Assembly: GCA_013350335.1 (NCBI GenBank)
Contig: CM023537.1
Location: 44,824,111-44,888,110 of the forward strand
DNA length: 64,000 nucleotides
Direction: 5' to 3'
Source of the DNA: Chimonanthus salicifolius
Taxonomy: Eukaryota; Streptophyta; Magnoliopsida; Laurales; Calycanthaceae
The position numbers and the translations under genes were made by a program. The notes beneath the pieces are model-generated. The model saw only the letters and a list, made by a program, of their open reading frames with translations. It did not search any database and was not told where the DNA came from. This document shows positions 1 through 11,200 of the stretch, piece after piece. Position 1 is the stretch's first letter; every line of letters begins with the position of its first letter.

Positions 1-1865
1 GTAAAAGGGACTTAATAATCCCCATATTAATCGTACTTGGAACCTTTTAAACATGATTCGTAGCGAACTTTGGCCTTCAAGATTTATCAACACTTGAAAG
101 TTACGTGGACTTCTTATTCACACTTCACAAATTTCTAGGTGAGGAGAACAATCTTACTTATATGTTTTAGTTAAATGTGCAATGTAAAAATATTGCAATG
201 TATTGATGTGTATTTGGAATGCGATGGTTGGACCTAGAAATAGATTGACTATTTGTTAGAATAATAGTTGGAATTTGGTGCAAGACTCACAGTAGTGTAA
301 GGGAATTATTGGGACAAAATGTTTTAATAGTCGTCGAGTAGACTCAGTAAGACGAATTTGTGGGACCAACTGTTAATGTTGTTGAAAGGTCTAGCACTTA
401 TACTCGACTAGTTGTGGTTAAGATGACTTGTGATATTGTATGTTTGTTATAATAAAAAAATTTGAATGATATGGTGTTATTTGGAGTTTCATGTGATTAT
501 TTGGCATGATATGGACTTGTGTAGCTTAATTACCATAATTTTTATGTTGTTAAGTAATTTTGCTCATGTTACTATATATTATGTTATTGGAATAATATGC
601 ATGCTAGAGCAAGGTTGAACATGATGCTATGTTATGGGATATGTGTATACATTATAAATCGTACTTAGAATGATTCTATAATTCTTGGAGTATATGGTTA
701 GAAATTATAGTATTTTGTTAATAAAGGTGGCATGATGGTAGAGATAATACGTGTTAGGCATTGTATTGAGCATGTTATTCTCATATTCATTGGGATTGGG
801 TATGGGAATGGAGTCTGTGGGAGCTAGAGGACAGTCAAATTGTGAATGTTGGGTCCTGTGCCATTGGGATGGACATGCCGGTCAAATTGTGACTACTGGG
901 TCTTGTTTTGCTGGAGAATAGGCCGATCAAATTGTGACCGTTGGGCCCTGGTTCACTGAAGTGATGGGCCGGTCAGATCGTGGCTATTGGGTCCTCGTTT
1001 GTTGTTTGGTCACATTGGTGACGGCGAGCAATTGTGTTCTATGAGTTTGTCAAGATGACCACTCAATCGAAGATGAGTCATTTTGGCAAATCATGAGGTT
1101 ATGACAGTGTGATAAAGGATGTGAAAATGGATTGAGTTGCATGGGCATTGAGCATTGGCTTATAGTGTTGAGTATATGGCATTGATTGTATGAGTTGGAT
1201 GTAACATGCTTATTTATGTTGGAATTTATGGTATATGATGTGAGAATTGAATAAGGAGGTCGTGCTTAATGAATTGTGAGAATATATATGTGTATGTATT
1301 ATTGTTTTCTTTACTGGGCTATGGAGCTCATCCCTTACATTGCAGGCAATCCCTTGGACTTGGGCATTGATGATGATCAAAATCAAGCTTAGAAGACGAT
1401 GAGTCGTTGGAGGATACTTAGAATTACATAGCTTATTGAAGGATTTAGTATTTAGATTATAGATCAAATTTTTATTTTAATTTGAAATACTTTGAGGAAT
1501 TTGTTTATTTATTTATTTGGTTTGTCTAGACTTGGATAATAAATTCAAGTATAGAGTAAATTTGAGAACGTTATTTATTTTGGTTGATTTGGGAATGTGA
1601 GAATTATGGTGAGTTTAGAAATAGTCATGTGATAGGTTGAAAAATAGTCATGTGAGAATCTAAGTGATGTGGAAGGATGTTTGGAAATTTTATATTACTT
1701 ATTAGGTTGTGGGTATGAAGAATTCGTAGGCTTATAAATGTTTATCTTATATATAAAAAAATATAGTCACAGATTTATGATGTGAGACCCGTTTAGGCGA
1801 ACATTTTATTTTAGATTGTGCAATCAGATCATGCCCGTTTAGATGATGGAAGGCGGGGCATGACA
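1..1865 (-). mobile_element. Chromovirus-type LTR, partial, reverse orientation
   Basis: Read on the minus strand, this begins at 1865 with TGTCATGCCCCGCC and runs off the left edge of the window. The same sequence recurs on the plus strand at 50305-51905: both share the TGTCATGCCC start, the 'aaacgggtc...cacat' block, the 'acccacaacctaataagta' block and a GTAAGGGATGAGCT block. The last block also occurs in the Tekay-like LTRs at 22037 and 30820, so I infer the same broad lineage. No reading frame of note lies inside. The other end and any target-site duplication are outside the window. Confidence 0.65.
831..1023. repeat. Minisatellite inside the LTR, about four units
   Basis: Four imperfect units of roughly 45-58 bases each carry a core like GTCAAATTGTGAC followed by TTGGGTCCTG and a variable spacer. 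The homologous LTR at 50305 has a minisatellite in the same region, but with a different unit. Confidence 0.7.
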
Positions 1866-2160
1866 GGATGTAGGCCAAGGGTGGGCCGGACCACGTAAAA
1901 TTCCCGATGTTTTGCTTGTGCTTGATTATTTATTCCATTTAATTGGGTGTGTTTATTTTACTTATAAACCTAACAAGCATCAAGTTGAGGTTGTCCGGAA
2001 ATTTCAGAGAGTACATCTCTGTTTCATTTAAGCGTTTCGGTCGACCGGATAAATACTTTCGGTCATCTGGATATATCAGAGAGTGATTGGTCATTTTCAC
2101 ACTTAACTTAGCTCGACTAAACTATATGCGGTCATCCGGATTTATCTGAGATCGAAGTAT

Positions 2161-2355
2161 TGTAACGACCCATCCTGCTAGCATGATATTGTCCACTTTA
2201 GGCCTCATACAAAGCCCGCACGACTTTCAATTGGCGAACCAACCCACTGTTGCTCCCAAAAGGCCTCATGTTAGAAGGAAGAAGGCTACCACTTTTATAC
2301 GAGGGAATTTCCAATGTAACTAGTAATGTGGGACTTTTTGGGGTGGGGTATTACA
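2161..2355. repeat. TRIM left LTR
   Basis: 195-bp terminal direct repeat. Both copies keep the core 'ctagcatgatattgtc', 'ctttcaattgg' and 'gggactttttgggg' (the right copy reads 'gagactttttgggg'). Confidence 0.88.
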
Positions 2356-2449
2356 ATCTACCCCTTTAAAGCTAGAGTTGTCCCCGGCTTTGCATACAAC
2401 AACCAAGCCCATCCTCAGGCAAAGAGTTGAATCATTCTCTTGTATCATT

Positions 2450-2644
2450 TGTAACGACCCGTCTCGCTAGCATGATATTGTCTGCTCTGAGCTTCACACA
2501 CGGCCCGTACGGCTTTCAATTGGTGAGCTAACTCACTGTTGCTTCGAAAAGGCTTCATGCTAGAAGGATGAAGGATACCACTTATATACCAGAAAATTTT
2601 CAATGCAACTAGTAATGTGAGACTTTTTGGGGTGGGATATTACA
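2450..2644. repeat. TRIM right LTR
   Basis: 195-bp terminal direct repeat matching 2161-2355 over its whole length, followed at once by the AGTAT target duplication. Confidence 0.88.
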
Positions 2645-3200
2645 AGTATAACAGTTTTTCATATTCGGTAGACTAGATCTTTCATTAGGTTGTCTGAATT
2701 TCAGTGATATTGAAGTATCTTGGTGAAATCCAAGTTTTTAAGTCCATAATGATTTTAAACGAGTCAAGGGTGCGGCAGACTCGGCCCGGTAACCTTCGTC
2801 AGTTATGGGACTTGGAAAATATTCAGGAACCTATCAAAGTGTATTATATTTGTTTCCAAAGGTCCTAGAAGTATCACTTCAGCAATGGTGTTCAGTCATT
2901 GAATAACTTTACATTAAATCTAGAACACACACGCTCTAAAGATTAAAGACATAGACTTATGATCTTCAATGCTTCAGTCTTCATGCCTTGAACCTTGTGA
3001 TCTTCAATATCATCATTTGTGATAGATGGCTCGTGTAGGGCTTGTTTGATATCCAATACATGTCTCATTCACAACTAATCATATTCTTTTTCTTGAGTTG
3101 TAACTTATACACATAACGCTTAAACATAGAGTGTTAACACATTTCGTCAATGACTTTGTTATCATCAAAACCACCTGAGAATTAGGGTTGCAACTATAAC

Positions 3201-4235
3201 AAGAACCCCATTCCTTATCAGACCATGAGGATCATGCCCATCCAAACTGATGTACACTGAGTGAGACGAGCAAGGTGACTGGACGACATCAACAACATCG
3301 TGCATCCCAGAGAAGAGATAACAGACAGATGGGTACAGTGACCAGAGCCGTGATTGCTGATGGAATTTATCTAGCATCCTTGATGAACAAATGGCGGACA
3401 GGACAGGGATACGAAACTCCACCAAGTGGGCCAAAATCTTCTGCACTCCGAAAAGCGCAGCATGAAAGAATTGGAGAAGATAAACACGCGACATGCACCA
3501 AAAACTTGATCACCCGCAGAAGTGCATAGAGCACCAAAACTGAACCCATTCCCAGATGGAGAACAATGAACCCTTTCCCACCAAAAGTTTCAGGGGTAAT
3601 TAACTTAAAATATTATCATCTTATTAATGACAGTAATTTAACACTATCATTATCATAAACAATACTGATCCCATCTATTTGGTGATATAGTTTAGGGTCA
3701 TAACTCTTAAACTAGAACGGGTTTTATATTCTAAGATAGATCAATAAAAATGTAAATTTGGCTCTAAAGATTTAGAAAAGTCAAAATCGAAATCTATCGA
3801 TCACAAAGGGTTTTTGAGCTAGTCTTGGATAACTCCTAAGAAAAACTCTCTCTTAGCACATTTAAACCATGGCAATTGGCCAGTTATAGAAAATCCAACT
3901 GTGTAAGGTGAAACCTTGGATGAAATTTTACTCAGTAATTCTACAAAAACCGTAAATCTCATCTTAGGTATGCAAATTTTCATTTTAGTGTTTAAACACA
4001 CAATAAATGGAATCTTGAAAATTAAAACTGCATGATTAAAATTGAATAAGAATATAAAATTAAAATCACAGAAATTCATAAAAAAAATAAAACCATAAAC
4101 TAAAGAGAACTCAAAATTGTGCACAAATTAGATTGCCCATGGCCACCCATGGCTTCTCTTATTTGTAATATTTGTAATAAAAGTTAATTAAAAAAAGTAT
4201 ACCTAATTCCACCATTAGAAAATTGGAACATCATC
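3201..4235. other. No identifiable feature
   Basis: A patch at about 3230-3560 is less AT-rich than its surroundings and has overlapping open frames on both strands (up to 109 codons at 3165-3494 minus). None matches a family I recognise and none shows start context or splice structure. It could be an old gene or transposon fragment. The remainder is AT-rich and empty. Confidence 0.4.
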
Positions 4236-4299
4236 ACTATCAGGGATTCAAATCTCGGTATAGGCCGATCTCTAAGCCGAGAAATTTCTCTCACCTAAT

Positions 4300-4460
4300 T
4301 TTTTTTAATTAAAACCTGAGATATTGGCCGATATCAGCGATATATATTGGATATTAGCCGATATCTCAAATATCGGCCAATACAATATTCATCGCGGATA
4401 TATCAAAGTATTAAAATCTGAGATATCTCGGACCGATACGATATATATTATCCGAGATTT
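4300..4460. repeat. GATATCGGCCGATATC-type palindromic repeat cluster
   Basis: This is a run of imperfect short palindromes built on 'gatatcggcc', 'gccgatatc' and 'tcgcggata'. Related clusters lie at 5700-6060, 10140-10215, 11010-11090, 11520-11590 and 14020-14105. They look like internal parts of a non-coding DNA transposon or MITE family, but I could not fix the ends. Confidence 0.55.
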
Positions 4461-5206
4461 ATTTCCTTGATCACTACTATTAATATCTCTTCTAATCACT
4501 ACCAGTTCCTACTTAAAGTAAAAAACAAAACACAAAAAGAAATTGCAGAGGGAAGGTCAGCCATAACGATTTGCACTTTATCATGCCATTCTCATCGCAT
4601 ATAATCTTATAACTTTGATTTAGTCAAACTGCTTGGAGAGAAGGAAATTTAAGAACATTCCATTTCCACCTCTTCTTGCTTAGATATAGGTCTTGTAAAT
4701 GACTATTTTGAAACTTAAATATGAAAAATAATGACCTGACTTGACCCATCGTATATGGATTTGGGTCTCTGAAAGTATAGTCTTACGTACCATAATATTT
4801 TAACTTCTTTTAATTTCTAAAAATAAATTAGATCCAAGTGGGATAAGATTCAAAATTTTATGAATGTTGCATTATTTATTGTCAGCTTTTTATTTAAGTT
4901 TTATTTCTAATATATTCCATATTATATCAATATTGCTCCATTCTTTAATAGAAAATGGAAGTTAAATAAGAACAAATTCATTGGGATATGACATACACAA
5001 TTTATACAAAATGTAAAAAAATCATCTTTAAAAAAAATGAAAGGGTCATGAAATCCAAGGTTCAAAAGATTGACTAGTTAACGTGGTATATGATTTTAAT
5101 ATCAATGGCTAGTTAAAATGATAATCCAATTCCAATTTTAACTGCCAGTTTTTCACTTGAAACTCTAAAAAGTCTAGATTTTGGAGCAAAACCCTAAATG
5201 ATACTT

Positions 5207-5594
5207 CTACTTTAAAGCCTTGTCACAAATATCGGCGGTATTTTCAAATTTACCGCGTTTTTATCGGCAAAATACCATTACCGCGTTAAAAACGCGTTTT
5301 GATCGCCAGACTAAATTTCCGGTAAATTCCCGATAAAATCGCGTTAAAAACGCGATAAACTGTTAATAACGCGATAATATCCTGGTAAATTCCCGGTAAA
5401 TTCCCGAGAAATTCCCGGTAAATTCCCTATATCATTTTTATTTCATTAATTTTTTTATTTTTTAAATATTATAATTTCAGCAAGATTTTCCCGTTAAATT
5501 CCCGATAAAAATTCCGAGAATTTAAAAATATCCCGTTATTAACAATTGCCGTTAATATCCCGAGAACGGTATTTGTCACAATGCTTTAAAGTAG
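5207..5594. mobile_element. CpG-rich terminal-inverted-repeat element (MITE-like)
   Basis: The ends are inverted repeats of about 24 bases: the left starts CTACTTTAAAGCCTTGTCAC and the right complement starts CTACTTTAAAGCATTGTGAC, both running on into AAATA. The interior is a patchwork of short motifs such as TTCCCGGTAAA, CGCGTTAAAAACGCG and CCCGATAAAA. This gives an unusual CpG density in very AT-rich DNA. There is no open frame. No clear target duplication was found, so the superfamily is unknown. A decayed relative lies at about 43017-43310 in reverse orientation. Confidence 0.7.
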
Positions 5595-5689
5595 TAAACA
5601 AGGAAGAAAATCGTCTTGAGCGTGATCAATGAAATTATACCTTTTTTTTTTTTCTTCCTTGGCTCAAATTTGTGTTTGTGTTAGCACGC

Positions 5690-6060
5690 AAATCTCAGCA
5701 GACACGATATCTCGAGTTTTACAGACTGAAATATCTTGGCCGATATGGTTAGTATCAGCCGCATTGTGATGATATTGGCCGATATTATTAAATATCGTCT
5801 ATTTTTTTTAAAAAAAAATTGTTTCGGTCGTAAGCCGAGACCAATATCTAGGTCAATATCGACCCATATCGAGCCAATATCGGTCTAGATATCTGCCGAT
5901 ATTTACGATTTCAATTTTTTTTTTTCAAAATCAGACCTCCATTTCATTTTTTATTTTATTTTTAATTCAGAAATATTAAAATATAAAAAATCTCAATATT
6001 TTTCAAAAAAGAAAAGAAAAAAGGAGAGAGATATCTCGGCCAAGATCTCATTTTTTCCGA
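5690..6060. repeat. Second GATATCGGCC-type cluster
   Basis: Repeated 'ggccgatat', 'atatcggtc' and 'gagccaatatcgg' phrases of the same family as 4300-4460, with a T/A homopolymer-rich middle. No coding potential. Confidence 0.5.
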
Positions 6061-6911
6061 GATTTTTATTGCCCAAAAGCTACACAATCAAGCTTAGGGT
6101 CATAAACAATCATCTAAAAAACCAATTTGTAGATTTGGCCATTGTTTGACTCTCAAGCCTCCTAATCAAACACATAAACACCTTATGAAAATTCTCTTTT
6201 GATTATGACTGCATCAACAACATGATGTGAGGATCCAAAGGCTTCAATTTCAAGGTTCAAATTCGATGGGGACATCTTAGAAGAGAACTTGGAACAACTT
6301 TCAAATATTATATATTTCAAATGAAAAAAAATCATGCAGACATATTCCAAAATTCGTAAAGCAATCTATAAGAAAAACATATACCATTGAGCCCAAAAGG
6401 CCCTCAAATTAGCTTTTATTTCTTATGGGTCAAATAGATAAACCACACTCAATTGATAATTAGCTTTCTAAGGCACTTCAAATAATCCAAAAATAATAAT
6501 CTAGTATTCTCCATCCTCTCCTGCATCACTCTCTTGTCCACCTCCCACTTAAGGATAGGATTAGGGATGGCAATTTTAAACCTGACCATCTTATCCAATT
6601 TCAAAAAAAAAAAAAAAATGATTTGGATCATGCATTTCTTCAAAAATGTAAAAATTTAAATTGAGCTGACCAGAAATAAATTTGAGTTAGGTTGGATAGA
6701 GGGGTCCCAAACCGAATTAATTAAATTAATATTTAACACATTTTACTTTTTTATTTATTAATTTTTAGCTTATGTAACCCCATCAAGTTGAAAAATCTTA
6801 GCCTAGTCTCAATTTTCTATATCCCAATGTATTCACATGAACGGGAAGCCTTTTATCTTTCATTTACTATTAAAAATAATCTCTCATTTTTAATTTTTTA
6901 AAACTTTTATA
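6061..6911. other. No identifiable feature
   Basis: AT-rich non-coding DNA. The longest open frame, 6449-6643 on the minus strand, is short and of biased composition. I see no element ends or conserved motifs. Confidence 0.4.
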
Positions 6912-7092
6912 CTCCCTCTGTCCCAAATTAATTGTCCTATATGGATTTTAGAATTGTCCCAAAATAATTGTCTTATTTAGTATAAAGTGTATTGAAAATG
7001 GATGAGATCACATGAAATGTTAGCCTTATAGAGAGAGTTCCTTAAAAAACACAAATATTTCAAATGAGACAATTAAAATGGGACGGAGGGAG
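6912..7092. mobile_element. Stowaway (Tc1/mariner-type) MITE
   Basis: This 181-bp element has terminal inverted repeats CTCCCTCTGTCCCA / CTCCCTCCGTCCCA and a TA target duplication on each side (6910-6911 and 7093-7094). These are the hallmarks of Stowaway MITEs. It is related over its full length to the element at 17525-17713, which is inserted in the opposite orientation. Confidence 0.93.
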
Positions 7093-7094
7093 TA

Positions 7095-8249
7095 TAAATT
7101 TGGGTGGAGTGAGATTGAATAAAATAAAATTCGAGTCAAATCGGGTCAAATAAAAAATCTATTATTACTTATACCCAACCCAACTCGAACTTGATCAGAC
7201 TCGACACATTGCCACCCGCAGATAGGAGGAACTGAGTTGTGCCACTTCATAGCCCTACCAAATTCTTTCTAAAGATCAAACTCCTATCCTATGATGCCCT
7301 CCCCTTAAAACATCATTTTACTTGCTGCTTTATCAATTTGAGTTGCTGTTAAGAGAAGTCCCCAATAGGCTAACTTTAGATGTTGACACCCACATATCTC
7401 CCAGAGTCTAATTTTGCAAAGTCACCACAACAAAGTTCGTTCTTTCTGTAATTTTATCAACAAATACATGCTCACATTCTCCTAACGGATATCTTCCCGT
7501 CTGTGAATCGCTCCATGTCTAACTCTAAACAGAAACCACCTTTTTTCCACTTTCTCAGATTTCAAATTTATAACCTCCTTTCAAATAGCCTCTCTCTCCT
7601 TCCCCAAGTCTCCTGCACAGCTTAGCAAATAGTCAAATACAGAGTAGAGACCAATTTCTTTCTGTAATATTCTCCAAACCAGGCTACCAGATTCTTTTTT
7701 TCGTAGATTAAACATCTACCGCCTATTCCAAAGAAAATCTCTGATTGGGATCTTTTCAAGTACACCTAAATGGAACCACAATCTGCCTGAAGCTTATTCA
7801 TTATAGGCAACCAGGTCAGATCAGGCCAAATAAAACTCTAAGGAATAAATGATCCCCATTCAAAAAATGGCCCGCCAGAGGGTACAGGATAATATTAACC
7901 AAGCCCAAACATGCAGTAAATAGGCTTTAAAGGCCTCTCTCATGCAGTAAACCACACCACACAATGGAAACAATTAACCAGTACATAGTTAAGAGATGGC
8001 TTAGTAGACAAGCTCTTCAAAACTAACTAGTTAAATTCCAAGCATCCATGAATAGAAGGAAAACAAGGTAGAGATCAATAATTATCCATCAAACAGGTTT
8101 GCCACAGATGGACCTTTGCGTGTCGTCATCCCTACAGTGCAGTATGACAATCTGGACGAAGGGATGCACACAAATCAACCGAAAACCATTCTCCCACTAG
8201 AATTAGAAACCAATATAAGGGTGATCATGCAAAAATTGCATTAGTGATG
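7095..8249. other. Intergenic region downstream of the DUF4057 gene
   Basis: No coding frame is recognised. The proximal few hundred bases (about 7900-8249) must include the gene's 3' untranslated region, but no AATAAA on the minus strand marks its end. Bases 7100-7210 contain several 'gggtc/gacccaa' words of the kind also seen at 41760-42040. The block 7370-7800 is less AT-rich but is broken in every frame. Confidence 0.4.
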
Positions 8250-11200
8250 TCAAACAAGCGAAATGCTGCTCTCGCCACCAGGGGGTTTGCGGGCACCACG
8301 CAAGTAGTCTCTGGAAGGAGCTTTTCCATCTGCAAAAATATCACTACCGTTCATTTCCCTGAGCTTTGCCGCACTCAGCGGTTTCTCAGCTGATCCAAGT
8401 GGAGCATTGCCTTTGAAGATGCCATTGCTTGCCAGCTCTGCAAATTTCTGACTATGAATCTTCTTCGCCGACTTGACCACAGGCTCCTCAGTAAACATGA
8501 TGTTACTATGGCCTCCTGCAGGCTGGAAAATTGGAAGAAAAACCTGACACCATTTAATTCAACAAAAAAAAAAAAGTGAAGGCAACATAGTGCAAAGTGT
8601 TGCATGTGTTCTTATACTTCTACGGAAATAATTTTACAGTTTTGTACAGTCACAGTCTATTATACATATTAGTGTTGCATTGTTGCATCTCTCTCTTGTC
8701 AAGTATGTATACGCAGCATATGGGAAAATTCCTTCAGATAAAGAATGAAAATTGGCTGTGCTTGTGAGCGAGAATTTGCAGGCGTTGTCAAATATCTAAG
8801 GAATACATTGAGAACGTTTAAAGTCCTAAGAATAACCAACAATTAATGGTTCACAAATAAGTTCCTTGAGAAGCAAATGAACTGGTGACGGCCGTCAATA
8901 ATGATATAACAAGCAACAGAATACTTAAGGCTTGTATACAACCTAGTAAATTAAACACAAAATAAGAAAATTCAGAAAGTCAATTCCACCCCCAAGAACT
9001 CACATTAGAGACTTTAACAGAAGTGCGCAGGTTTCGGGGTGCGGGCTCTCCCATGTCTACGCTTTCCTTTAAGCCCTTAGAGCGTGCTGCCAATGTCCTG
9101 GGAGTAATTTCAGGAGGACCACCAAAGATATCATGCCCACAAAGTTCTTTGGATTTTAGATCAGACAACTGCTTCTTCTTCGCCTCTGTTTCGCTTTCTA
9201 TTGTGCCACTCAACTCACGCTGCTTTGCAACCTCTGCCACAGTGGTTGGCTTCTTTGGGGAAACACTCTCCTCAGCCACTGAATGAGATCTGGCTCATTG
9301 CACTAACTGCTAGCTGAAATAACCAATCATACTATGGTTTAGTTCTTTCCTCAATGGAACAAGTATGTTTGCATGGTGGTAGGTATTGAACCATAATGAA
9401 TTTAGCATATCTGACAGAATGACAGAACATAGAGAGCTGTGAGCAGCACTAAAGTCAATAAGAACACATGGTCAAGCCCATATGGATGAGGATAAAGTTG
9501 TTCCATCCCCAACACATACCTGGTAAATTCGTAATCCTGTTTTGCTATTAGGAGTGGTGATGGCACTGGCTGATTCAGGTGCACCGTTTTGACCATTAGC
9601 TGCGAAGATATCGCTTCCCGTAATGTCCCTCAATTTAAGGCCTGAACAAGGCTTCCTGACATCCAAAATTAAACAAAAATACATCAGTAGTGAAAGGAAT
9701 GAAAGATAAGCTTAACATTCTTTATATTTTCAGACAATACTTAAACAACAATACATCCACACTGAAAGGAATGAAAGATAAGCTTAGAATTGTTTATCTT
9801 TTCAGACAATGGTTGGTTTAGACCTGTCTGGATCCATTCATACGTTTCACCATTGACACCCATAGAATAAAGAAGCATGCTAAAATGGTGCCCAAAAAAA
9901 AAAAAAAAAGAATACAAAATCTGGCAACTTACAGAATCTGTGTGGTGGGTGCAGATCTAAAACTTTGGTATCTAGAATTAAAAAGCAATTCATTCATTAA
10001 AACAAAGTTACCATTCAAAAGAAAATTCATTAAAACAAAGTTGTTGATCTCAATTTGCAAAAGTAGTAACTTTTATCTGATGGTGGATTTTCCCAGCCAG
10101 GCATAATTGCTTGTAAACCTAAGGAATAAAAATTGTATGGTACGTATCAGTCGTATGATTAGTGTATCGGCTGATAAGGGCCAATACAACATAAAATCGG
10201 TTGTATTCAATTTTTTATCTTTTTTTGAAAATTTGTCTTTTCGACAGTTTCTCAGTTTGAATCTTGGATTGGGTATATTTTTAAGGAAGTTTAGAAGTAT
10301 GTCCCTCAAGTGTGAAAGGCATTTGTCCATTTCAATCAATTTTTTTTTTTCATTTACATTTATCCATTTCGACTTATTTTCATATATTTTTTTTGAATTT
10401 TTCCTCTAAGATAATTTTGATTTTGGGGTTTCCGTGAAAATAATTTAATGAAATAATGTTGAGTGTTTATGGAATTGAAAGAAGATGCCTTAATGTGATT
10501 GATATAGTTTTAGGGTTTTTGTGTTATTTTTGAAGTTTTTCTTTTCTAAAAATTTCAGGAAATCTAAGTTTAATAAGATAATTTCCATTTTGGGGTTTCT
10601 TGTGAAAAAAATAAAGAAATGATATAAAAATGTTTATGGAATTAAATGAAGAGTCCTTAACGTGAGTGATTTACTTTTTAGGGTATTTATGTGATTTTTC
10701 TAATTTTCCAACATTTTTATGAATTCAGATTTTATTGTGAAAAAATTATTGAATTGTAAATTATGGGATATTAGAGAACATCAATTTCATATTAGGTGTT
10801 TCTTCATATTTATTTTCCATTTTCTATAATTTTGAACATTTTTCAATTATTTAGAACATCTTTATTCTTTTCAAAATTTCAGCTCTTAAAAGTCTAATAC
10901 TCTATGAAAAGGGCCGTTTAACCAAAATATGAATCTTATTGGGTTTCCCATTTTTCTCTAATTTTTATAAAAAAATTCAAAAAAAAAAAGGAAAAGGCCT
11001 TGCTTATTGACCGTTTTATGGCCAAAACATATCGTATCGCTAATACGGTGTATCGACCAACACAATATGGCTGCTGTTTTTTTAACCCCTGAATATAAAC
11101 ATGTCTAATTTCAACAAGGTATAACGTTTGAGCTATTGTTCCATTCCCTAACGTAAGTTAAATGTGAACTATATAAAGTTTGCAAAACAAGATCCCTGCA

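Larger units (their letters stand above)
2161..2644. mobile_element. TRIM (miniature LTR retrotransposon), complete
   Basis: Two direct repeats of exactly 195 bp (2161-2355 and 2450-2644) each start TGTAACGACCC and end TATTACA. They flank a 94-bp internal segment that cannot code. The 5-bp target duplication AGTAT is perfect (2156-2160 and 2645-2649). Terminal TG...CA, two LTRs and a tiny interior define a terminal-repeat retrotransposon in miniature. It depends on another element's proteins for movement. The two LTRs differ at a few dozen positions, so the insertion is not recent. Confidence 0.9.
1866..3200. other. Unclassified repeat-like DNA around the TRIM
   Basis: Outside the TRIM (2161-2644) this stretch has no recognisable coding. 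It contains phrases often seen in plant copia LTRs: 'ggaccacgtaaaatt' near 1890, and near 3160 a minus-strand 'gttttgatgataacaaag'. These suggest LTR debris, but the two phrases point in opposite directions and I could not define an element. Confidence 0.35.
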
